A stretch of 39,792 nucleotides of DNA from Treponema sp. (GTDB lineage Bacteria > Spirochaetota > Spirochaetia > Treponematales > Breznakiellaceae), in NCBI GenBank assembly GCA_031256035.1, contig JAIRRJ010000053.1:1-39792 (forward strand), given 5' to 3'. Both the position numbers and the translations under genes were made by a program. Shown piece by piece: positions 21,735 through 28,798 of this stretch. The number at the start of each line of letters is the position of its first letter. Positions within the stretch are counted from its first letter, which is position 1. Below the pieces are notes generated by a model, which worked only from the letters and a program-made list of their open reading frames with translations, was not told the DNA's origin and did not search any database.

Positions 21735-24089
21735 ATGAGTGATTATCTTGATCCTAATAATGAAGAACTTCTGAAGGACTTTTTCAGCGAAGCCCAAATG
21801 CAGGTGGATACCTTAGAGCAGAATGTATTGGTTCTTGAAAGTGGAGGTGCCAATAAAGACGCTGTGGATGAGATTTTCCGGGCGGCTCATACACTCAAGG
21901 GAGGATCCGCAACTGTGGAAATGATGGAACTTTCCCATTTTACCCATCTTGTTGAAGATGTGTTTGACGCTATCCGTTCCGATCAAATAGCGGTAAACGG
22001 AGATGTCGTGGATACTCTGCTTCAGGCTATAGATGTGATCAAGGCAATGCTTGATCAACGAATGAACGGTGCGGTTTATCAGGAAGATATTTCCCAGATC
22101 GAAGGCAAACTCCACGCCCTGTTACCGGAGGGAACATCCCGCAAAGGAAAAGCTCCTCCCAAACCCGCTGCTGCTCCGCCTCCCCCTCCCAAGCCTGTTG
22201 TTTCAGCCGCTCCCGCGGCTTCGGGGCTTTCCGAAAACGAACTTGCCGAGCTTAAAGAATCCGTTGACGGCGGAATGCCGATATATCGTGTTTCAGTCAA
22301 ATTTGATGAAAACGGCTTGATGAACACGGTCGGCGGTATTCAGGTATACGCCGTTCTTAAAGGCTACGGAACCGTACTTAGAACAGTCCCTGATTTTGAA
22401 CAGCTTTACGAAGATAATTTTTTCCCTGTTGTGGATTATTATGTCGCGTCACAGTCGAAGCCCGAATCAATGCAAAAATCCTGTGTCATGCCCGATGTGA
22501 GCTTGAGCGCAGATGTAACCGATATTTCCAAAATGGCACCAGCGGCGCCAACTCCCGCTCCGGCTCCAAAACCTGTTGCGGCAGCGCCTGCGGCGGCGAG
22601 TCCAGCCCCTGTGCCTGCGGCAGCACCAGCGGCGGCAAGTCCGGCTGCCAAGGCTCCAAGTGCCGCCAGTTCGGAAGATGCCAAAAAGGCCGGCAAAGAA
22701 GCCGGTTCCATTCTGCGTGTTGATTCTAAACGGATTGACGACCTCTTAAATCTGGTTTCCGAAACGGTTATTACAAAGGCAACCTTCAACCAAATCAATA
22801 CGCAATTCAACGAACTTACAACTCAGTTACGCGACATCGAAAGCCAGTACCGTGAAAAAATCAAAGACCTTTTTGACAGCCTGCCCGATTTCCTTGACAG
22901 CATTCAGGCGGGAAAATCCATAAAGGATGTACGAAAGGAAATTAACGAAAACTACGGGGATGTTTTTTCCCTGTTTGACGGATTCGAGGCTTCGTTTAAG
23001 AGTACCATGGCAAAGTACCGTTCTACTTCACAGAACCTTGGAAGGATCACAGGCGAGCTGCAGGAAGGCGTTATGCGTATCCGCATGGTGCCGATCAGCC
23101 AGATTTTCAGCCGCTTCCCGCGCCTTGTACGCGATCTTTCGAAATCTCTCGGCAAAAAAATCAACCTGGTCATTGAAGGTGAAGACACAGAACTTGACAA
23201 ATCGGTTATAGAAGACCTTTTGGACCCGATTATGCACTCAGTGCGGAACTCAATCGATCATGGCATTGAATCGGGTGCGGAAAGGCTTGCCGCCGGCAAG
23301 TCCGAGGAAGGTACTGTACTCCTAAAGGCTGCCAACGAAGGCAACATGATCGTCATTGAGATCGGCGATGACGGCAAGGGTATTGATGTCGAAGCGGTGA
23401 AGTCAAAGGCTATTGAACGGGGAATTATCAGCCCGAACAAGATACTCACCGATGTTGAAGCCTTCAACCTTATTTTTGAACCGGGTTTTTCTACTGCAAA
23501 ACAAATAACCAGCATATCAGGCCGCGGCGTAGGTCTTGACGTTGTGCGCCGCCAGATTGACAGCCTTAACGGAACTGTTACGGTCAACTCCGAACGCGGT
23601 AAGGGAACTAAGTTCATTATCAAACTGCCGCTTACGCTGGCTATTATCCAGGGTCTTTTGGTACGTGTTGGTCAGGAAATCTATTCCATCCCAATTACAT
23701 CGGTTATAGAAAGCTTGCGGATTAAGCCCGAAGAAATCAAAAGAATCGATAATTATGAAGTCTTCAATATCCGCAAAGATGTAATATCACTCCTAAGGCT
23801 TAACCGTCTTTTCGGCATCAGAACCGAGGAGCAGCAGGATTATCACTTTATTGTTATCGTAGGCACCGCTGAAAAGAAGATGGGCTTTATGGTAGACTCC
23901 CTGATAGGCGAGGAAGATGTGGTTATTAAGCCCCTGCGGGATCAGTTTACCAATTCTCCGGGGATAGCCGGGGCCTCAATATTGGGAGATGGATCGGTTT
24001 CCCTTATCATCGATGTAAGCCAGCTCTTGGAACTGGGACTCAAAAAGGAGATGGAGCAGCGCCGAATCCGCGAAGCTTCAACACGGTAG
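21735..24089 (+). CDS. cheA: Chemotaxis histidine kinase CheA
   Basis: A 784-residue receptor-coupled kinase. P1 (about 5–110) has the phosphorylated His52 in AAHTLKGGSAT. A Pro/Ala linker leads to a P2-like response-regulator docking domain (about 180–260), and a second Pro/Ala linker follows. P3 starts at LRVDSKRIDDLLNLVSE and runs to ELQEGVMRIRMVPI; about 95 residues lie between these landmarks instead of about 50, matching the enlarged dimerisation region described for spirochaete CheA. P4 has HSVRNSIDHGIE (N box), IGDDGKGID and SGRGVGLDVV (G boxes). P5 (from about 640) is CheW-like. ATG 21735 is chosen for the conserved MSDYLDP start; the upstream TTG has no support. First gene of the operon. 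Confidence 0.95.
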   Translation: MSDYLDPNNEELLKDFFSEAQMQVDTLEQNVLVLESGGANKDAVDEIFRAAHTLKGGSATVEMMELSHFTHLVEDVFDAIRSDQIAVNGDVVDTLLQAIDVIKAMLDQRMNGAVYQEDISQIEGKLHALLPEGTSRKGKAPPKPAAAPPPPPKPVVSAAPAASGLSENELAELKESVDGGMPIYRVSVKFDENGLMNTVGGIQVYAVLKGYGTVLRTVPDFEQLYEDNFFPVVDYYVASQSKPESMQKSCVMPDVSLSADVTDISKMAPAAPTPAPAPKPVAAAPAAASPAPVPAAAPAAASPAAKAPSAASSEDAKKAGKEAGSILRVDSKRIDDLLNLVSETVITKATFNQINTQFNELTTQLRDIESQYREKIKDLFDSLPDFLDSIQAGKSIKDVRKEINENYGDVFSLFDGFEASFKSTMAKYRSTSQNLGRITGELQEGVMRIRMVPISQIFSRFPRLVRDLSKSLGKKINLVIEGEDTELDKSVIEDLLDPIMHSVRNSIDHGIESGAERLAAGKSEEGTVLLKAANEGNMIVIEIGDDGKGIDVEAVKSKAIERGIISPNKILTDVEAFNLIFEPGFSTAKQITSISGRGVGLDVVRRQIDSLNGTVTVNSERGKGTKFIIKLPLTLAIIQGLLVRVGQEIYSIPITSVIESLRIKPEEIKRIDNYEVFNIRKDVISLLRLNRLFGIRTEEQQDYHFIVIVGTAEKKMGFMVDSLIGEEDVVIKPLRDQFTNSPGIAGASILGDGSVSLIIDVSQLLELGLKKEMEQRRIREASTR

Positions 24090-24095
24090 GTCAAT

Positions 24096-25430
24096 ATGGC
24101 GGCAGTAATTAAAGATTTAGCCAAGGTAAATGCCGATTTACAGGAACAAAAAGAAAGGGTAGAAAACGTTGACTTCAAAATGGTTACCTTTTCTCTTGCC
24201 GGAAAAGACTACGGCGTAGATATAATGAATGTCAAAGAAATCGCAAAGGCCGACAAATTCACCTATGTCCCCAACGCCGCGTCTTTTGTCCGGGGCGTTT
24301 ACAACCTGCGCGGCGACATCATTCCCATCATCGATCTCAGGCTGTTCTTCCATCTGCCCATAGAAAAGAAAACGGACGGTCAGGAGAATATGCTCATTCT
24401 CCACATCAACGAACAGGTATACGGGACAATCGTAGACAAGATCGATAAAGTTGTGGGGATTAACCATGAGTCGATCCAGCCGCCCCACCCGATCTTCGGC
24501 GATATTAACATTAAATTCATAAGCGGCGTAGTGGAAAAGCAGGGCGATCTATATATCATCCTTGACGTTGTGCGGATATTCACCGTAAGCGATGACGAAA
24601 AGAACAAGGGGCGCGGCACTGTAGCCGATTCCGGCGAATTCTTTGTACCTCCTCCACCTGCAGCGGATCAAGGTCAGACCCAGAGGAACGCTGCGGACTC
24701 AGTTATCGGATTTGTCAAAGAAGGCCTTCAGGCGCTCAGGCATTTTATGGTCTCGGACTTGAACAATGTCTGGCTGCAGAGGCGCTTTACTGAGTGGAGC
24801 GTAGGCCGCTCCGGTGAAAATCTGCAATTGAAGACTGCCTCCGAAGCAGATGAATTCTTAAGCGTTTTCTCTTCGCCCCATACCAGCGCCTTCTGGGAAG
24901 ACGACTATGCCGCCGCCGTTAAAAATGTCCTGCCGGAAACTTCTTCATCAAGCATCAATGTCTGGAACATTGGCTGCGGAAAGGGCTATGAAACATATTC
25001 TTTTGCCTGTATACTCAAAACCAGGTATCCTAATGCGCGCTTGAAGATATGGGCTAATGACAGCGATATTATGGCTATCTCGCAGGCGCCTACACAGGTA
25101 TTCCAGCTTGAAGAAGTGCCGGAGTATTGCCGCGCTTTTATGGCAAAGGGTAACAACGGATATTCGTTCAATCAGGCCATCAAAGACGCGATTGTTTTTG
25201 AGTACCATGATGTAATGAATGAAAATTCCCTGCCGGATTTGGATATTATTCTGGCGCGGGATATTCTTTCATTCCTGCCTGCGCAGGAGCAGACGAGGAT
25301 CATCAACAGTTTTTCGGAAAAACTGAAAAACAAGGGATTGGTCTTCATGGGAAGAAATGAGGAACTCTCGGGTGCTGTCTGGCACAAGTTGTCGGACGAT
25401 CCGGTTTCAGCTTATTTGCATTCTGTATAA
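24096..25430 (+). CDS. cheW: CheW–CheR-like fusion protein
   Basis: A 444-residue protein. Residues about 20–165 are a CheW scaffold domain (FKMVTFSLAGKDYGVDI, IAKADKFTYVPNAASFVRGV, YNLRGDIIPIIDLRLFF, FISGVVEKQGDLYIILDV). After a Pro-rich linker, residues about 205–440 resemble the CheR methyltransferase: FWEDDY, a degenerate SAM-binding WNIGCGKGYETYSFA, LKIWANDSDIMAISQA, and ILARDILSFLPAQEQ in place of the NVLIYF of CheR. Catalysis is doubtful; a structural array role has been reported for such fusions in Treponema denticola. It begins 6 bases after cheA. Confidence 0.9.
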   Translation: MAAVIKDLAKVNADLQEQKERVENVDFKMVTFSLAGKDYGVDIMNVKEIAKADKFTYVPNAASFVRGVYNLRGDIIPIIDLRLFFHLPIEKKTDGQENMLILHINEQVYGTIVDKIDKVVGINHESIQPPHPIFGDINIKFISGVVEKQGDLYIILDVVRIFTVSDDEKNKGRGTVADSGEFFVPPPPAADQGQTQRNAADSVIGFVKEGLQALRHFMVSDLNNVWLQRRFTEWSVGRSGENLQLKTASEADEFLSVFSSPHTSAFWEDDYAAAVKNVLPETSSSSINVWNIGCGKGYETYSFACILKTRYPNARLKIWANDSDIMAISQAPTQVFQLEEVPEYCRAFMAKGNNGYSFNQAIKDAIVFEYHDVMNENSLPDLDIILARDILSFLPAQEQTRIINSFSEKLKNKGLVFMGRNEELSGAVWHKLSDDPVSAYLHSV

Positions 25431-25451
25431 AACGTTAGTAAGGAGAGAGTT

Positions 25452-25928
25452 ATGAGAGTTGAATATATCAACCCTTTTGTGGAGTCAGCCTTCAATGTTC
25501 TTAAGGAGGTGTTGGATTCAGATGTAAAACGGGGGGAGATTTACCTGAAACCCACCTCCATGTCCATCATGGGCGTCGCCGCTCTGGTAGGGCTTGCAGG
25601 CGATGTTGAAGGACGGGTTCTTTTCGACATGAGCAAGGAAACAGCTCTGCATGTTGCCGGCGCCATGAACGGCGAAACTTTTACTGTCTTTGACGAACTT
25701 CCCAAGGCGACAATTCAGGAACTTGCCAACATGATTACCGCCCAGGCAGTAACCAAACTCCACGATTTGGGCTTTAAATTTGACCTTACTCCGCCTGCCC
25801 TTTTCACAGGCGTGAATATGGAAGTTTCCACCAACCTCGGTGAAGTGGAAGCCCTGGTTGTGCCCATGGAACTTGGCGCCAATGGAAAAATCGAAGTAAA
25901 CGTCGCCATTCGCGAGCGGATTAGATAA
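25452..25928 (+). CDS. cheX: CheY-P phosphatase CheX
   Basis: A 158-residue CheX, the phosphatase that removes phosphate from CheY-P in spirochaetes. The family E-x-x-N motif is Glu90 and Asn93 in TIQELANMITAQA. N-terminal MRVEYINPFVESAFNVLKEVL and the core GDVEGRVLFDMS agree with CheX. AAGGAGAG is 6 nt from the ATG. It follows cheW by 21 bases. In other treponemes cheY lies next; here tRNA-Val and a terminator follow instead, so CheY must come from elsewhere. Confidence 0.93.
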   Translation: MRVEYINPFVESAFNVLKEVLDSDVKRGEIYLKPTSMSIMGVAALVGLAGDVEGRVLFDMSKETALHVAGAMNGETFTVFDELPKATIQELANMITAQAVTKLHDLGFKFDLTPPALFTGVNMEVSTNLGEVEALVVPMELGANGKIEVNVAIRERIR

Positions 25929-25986
25929 GCGGGAATCAGGACTTTTTGTTCAAGCTAATTTAACCACATCAATGCCCGCGTAAGCG

Positions 25987-26060
25987 GGGCAGTTAGCTCA
26001 GTTGGTTAGAGCACCAGCTCGACACGCTGGGGGTCACAAGTTCGAGTCTTGTACTGCCCA
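25987..26060 (+). tRNA. tRNA-Val (anticodon GAC) with C33
   Basis: A 74-nt class I tRNA. The acceptor stem is GGGCAGT/ACTGCCC with A73, the D arm GCTC-AGTTGGTTAGA-GAGC-type, the anticodon stem CCAGC/GCTGG with loop TCGACAC, the variable loop GGGTC, and the T arm ACAAG-TTCGAGT-CTTGT. Anticodon GAC reads GUC/GUU valine codons. Position 33 is C rather than the nearly universal U. CCA is not encoded. The gene may be cotranscribed with the che operon. Confidence 0.93.
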
Positions 26061-26068
26061 TATTTTTG

Positions 26069-26100
26069 GCCTGATCACATAGATGTGGTCAGGCTTTTTT
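26069..26100 (+). terminator. Intrinsic terminator after tRNA-Val and the che operon
   Basis: An 11-bp stem, GCCTGATCACA and TGTGGTCAGGC (one T·G pair), with a TAGA loop, then TTTTTT. It begins about 8 nt after the tRNA. Confidence 0.92.
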
Positions 26101-26153
26101 CTTTGCTCTGTCATACCATATTGGTACGAGAAATAGGCATTTTCTCATTTTAC

Positions 26154-26183
26154 TTGAAATTTTTACACTAAATATGGTAAAAT
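26154..26183 (+). promoter_or_regulatory. Promoter of the LuxR-type regulator gene
   Basis: TTGAAA (26154–26159), 18 nt, then TAAAAT (26178–26183). It would leave a leader of about 50 nt before ATG 26242. Confidence 0.55.
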
Positions 26184-26241
26184 AGCCATAAATGAGTAAA
26201 AAATCAATAAAAAATCACAACTCAACGGGATTTGCCGGACA

Positions 26242-27003
26242 ATGAGCAATAATGATAATGTAACAGCTGCGAATCTTCCTGTTCTGTCATTCCGTGAACA
26301 GGAAATTTTCAACAAGCTGCTTAACGGCGCCATACCCAAGAGAATTGCACATTCTTTGGGCATATCCTATAACACATTTAAGACTCATCAAAGAAAGCTG
26401 TATAACAAACTGGGCGTTCATACTGTTGTGGAACTGCTTTCAAAATATAAGGGCAGCGCCGTTGAATTGGCGGAAGCGGCTGCCGTGGAAGTGAATGCTA
26501 ACCCGCAGAACGGTGCGCAGCCTGCCGTGTTTACCCGGTGGCGCACATATAACGATCCTGATTCCCATGTAAGCATTAAAGCAAAAATAGAATACATTGA
26601 AGAACAGTACTTTACCACCTTTACAATCGCAGGGAAATTGTCTTTTTATAATAATACTTATGCCGGGGCGTATGCCGTTCCCGATCCTGCTACGCTCGAA
26701 GCCATGAAAAAAATGAATTGTTTTTCATTTAAGGTTTTAGGTGATGGAAACAGCCATGTAGTAATGTTACCGACATCGGACACAAGATTAAAAAGCGATT
26801 ATAATCATTACCGCAGGTTATTTACCACCCAAAAGCACAAGATACAAATAGTTAGTATTAATTTGGATGAGCTTGTTCAATCACCGTATTACGGCAGCCC
26901 GGCGCCGTTCATAAAAAGTAATATCGAATTTTTTCAAATACATGCTTACGCTACCGATGAATTCAATCTTAAAATCTGGGATGTCAGGTTTTTAGACGCT
27001 TAA
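26242..27003 (+). CDS. LuxR-type HTH regulator with a probable β-sandwich sensor domain
   Basis: The 253-residue protein has its DNA-binding domain at the N terminus (about 12–75): LSFREQEIFNKLLNGAIPKRIAHSLGISYN, then FKTHQRKLYNKLGVHTVVEL, a LuxR/GerE helix-turn-helix. (Each quoted part is a section of a longer motif.) Residues about 105–253 are β-rich with YFTTFTIAGKLSFY, FSFKVLGDGNSH, YNHYRRLFTT and a closing FNLKIWDVRFL, which resembles the jelly-roll of CIA30/CBM11-like domains, where the last strand is 'L.IDDI.FY'. A ligand-sensing role, possibly sugar binding, is inferred. HTH-first with a C-terminal jelly roll is unusual. It lies upstream of the cyclase gene, in the same direction. Confidence 0.75.
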   Translation: MSNNDNVTAANLPVLSFREQEIFNKLLNGAIPKRIAHSLGISYNTFKTHQRKLYNKLGVHTVVELLSKYKGSAVELAEAAAVEVNANPQNGAQPAVFTRWRTYNDPDSHVSIKAKIEYIEEQYFTTFTIAGKLSFYNNTYAGAYAVPDPATLEAMKKMNCFSFKVLGDGNSHVVMLPTSDTRLKSDYNHYRRLFTTQKHKIQIVSINLDELVQSPYYGSPAPFIKSNIEFFQIHAYATDEFNLKIWDVRFLDA

Positions 27004-27031
27004 TAATAAACTCTCATCTTCCGGCCCCGCA

Positions 27032-27056
27032 TAAATCACCCTAAAAGGTGAATTTA
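27032..27056. terminator. Hairpin after the LuxR-type gene
   Basis: TAAATCACC and GGTGAATTTA form a bulged 9-bp stem with a CTAAAA loop. No T run follows, so termination activity is uncertain. Confidence 0.35.
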
Positions 27057-27135
27057 CGCCAATATGTTCTTGCCGCTTGAGCCTTGATATGTGTTCTTCC
27101 CATATTCTTAAAAATGGTGTAATATTAATCATACT

Positions 27136-28782
27136 ATGGGAATTCTTGCACAACGAATTCGGTCTATTAAAAAAAAGCCTCCCGTTCCCGTCAGTGAAGA
27201 TTCCACTCTGCCGACTGATGACGATTTGGTGCGGGCAGGGGCGCTGCTGGCGCGTGAAAGGAATTTCAAAGACCTTGTTAATGTTTTTGTGGAACAGGCG
27301 CAGGATATTTCCCGTGTAGACCTTACGGCTTTTTATGTTCTGAAAGACCCGGAAGAACGCAAGAGCGATCTGAAACTGGTTTACAAAAGGGGAAGGTATC
27401 CTGTCCCCGAAACAATTTCAGGCGAGACTGAGCTTATTTGTTTTTTACGCGAATGTAAGGAAGCCCTGATCTTTAACAATAAGCGCAAAGGCTGGGACGC
27501 ACCGGCATTTTTGAAAGAAGTCCTCATTCACCCCTCGATGAAAAGCGGAATGGCGCTTCCGATTGTAAGCCCGCCACGCGAAATAGGGGTTTTATTTGTT
27601 GGGTCGCAGCTCCCATGTTTTTTTACACGCCGCCGTTTTCACTTTCTGGATTCTTACACAAAACTTGCGGGCGGGGCAATGCAGACTTCGCGGCTTTTTA
27701 GCGAGACGCGGGAATCTTCAAAAAAAATCGACTCTCTTGAGCGTTATCAGGAAAATGTTTTTAACTCCATGACTAACATGGTTATTACTACTGATGCGGA
27801 AGGGCAGATATATTATTTTAATGAGCCGGCGGCTCAGGCTATGGGGCTTGTGGAAGACGATCTTGGCCGCAGTCTTGAAAATACTTTCCGAAGTTCGCTT
27901 TCTTCCGGTACCCTGAAAAGAATTGTCAAAAGCCTTGATGAAGGGAACGAAATTCTGGGTCTTGAAGGAATCTACCGCAACAAGGGCAAGGAACTGGATT
28001 ACTCCCTCAATGTTACGCCGCTTAAAACACCCCGCGGGAAAAAGGAGGGCTTAACCCTTCTTTTTACCAACCAGACCCGCGAAAAAGAACTTAAAGAAAC
28101 CGTACACGCTGTGAGCGAAGAGCGGCGAGTCATTAAAGATATGTTCGCCCGGTATATGTCGCAGGAAGTCATGGAAAATTTGATGGAAACTCCCGACAAA
28201 ATAAAGCTGGGCGGCGACAAGAGGCAGGCTACCGTGTTCTTTGCCGACATACGCGGGTACACAAGTTTCTCGGAAAAAAAAGACCCTCAGGAAATTGTTG
28301 AAGTTTTGAACGAGTATTTCAGCGAGGCGGTTGAACATGTCGTGAAGTACAAAGGCTACATCGACAAATTTATCGGCGACTGCATTATGGCGGTGTGGGG
28401 CGTTCCCATGATGCCGGAAAAAGAAGACGCATTTAACGCCGTATCCTGTGCTCTTGCAATCCAGAGCATGGTACGTTCTTCAAAAAGAAAATTCTTCAAG
28501 AAGGCTGCTGCACATTTGCGTATAGGCATAGGGATCAATACGGGGCCTCTCGTGGCGGGAAATCTGGGAAGCATGCAGCGGATGGATTATTCTGTTATCG
28601 GCGATACGGTCAATCTTGCGGCGCGGCTTGAAGGCGTTGCCGGTCCTGATGAGGTAATTATTTCCCAGACAACACGAAGCCAGTTGGAGCATAATATGTT
28701 CCGCTTTGAAGAAAGGCCGGCAGTCAAAGTGAAAGGTAAGGAAAAACCAATTCAGATATACAATGTTTTAGGCTTAAAATGA
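27136..28782 (+). CDS. GAF–PAS class III adenylate/guanylate cyclase
   Basis: A 548-residue soluble signalling enzyme. GAF-like domain at about 45–190 (VFVEQAQDISRVDLTAFYVL, GMALPIVSPPREIGVLFVG), PAS at about 210–315 (NVFNSMTNMVITTDAEGQIYYFN), then a short coiled segment (EERRVIKDMFARYMSQEV) and the cyclase catalytic domain (about 350–545). Metal-binding Asp lies in FFADIRGYTSF and the second in KFIGDCIMAVWG; the YSVIGDTVNLAARLE motif supplies base recognition and the transition-state region. Cyclic AMP is the likely product; GMP cannot be excluded by eye. TAATAT lies 10 nt before the ATG with no ribosome site. It is followed in 17 bases by the HEAT-repeat gene. Confidence 0.9.
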   Translation: MGILAQRIRSIKKKPPVPVSEDSTLPTDDDLVRAGALLARERNFKDLVNVFVEQAQDISRVDLTAFYVLKDPEERKSDLKLVYKRGRYPVPETISGETELICFLRECKEALIFNNKRKGWDAPAFLKEVLIHPSMKSGMALPIVSPPREIGVLFVGSQLPCFFTRRRFHFLDSYTKLAGGAMQTSRLFSETRESSKKIDSLERYQENVFNSMTNMVITTDAEGQIYYFNEPAAQAMGLVEDDLGRSLENTFRSSLSSGTLKRIVKSLDEGNEILGLEGIYRNKGKELDYSLNVTPLKTPRGKKEGLTLLFTNQTREKELKETVHAVSEERRVIKDMFARYMSQEVMENLMETPDKIKLGGDKRQATVFFADIRGYTSFSEKKDPQEIVEVLNEYFSEAVEHVVKYKGYIDKFIGDCIMAVWGVPMMPEKEDAFNAVSCALAIQSMVRSSKRKFFKKAAAHLRIGIGINTGPLVAGNLGSMQRMDYSVIGDTVNLAARLEGVAGPDEVIISQTTRSQLEHNMFRFEERPAVKVKGKEKPIQIYNVLGLK

Positions 28783-28798
28783 AAGGAGTTAAAGAAAT

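Noticed and set aside
22439-22810. − strand frame rich in Ala and Gly inside cheA
   Set aside because: It is the antisense of the Pro/Ala linker of CheA; low complexity keeps it open.
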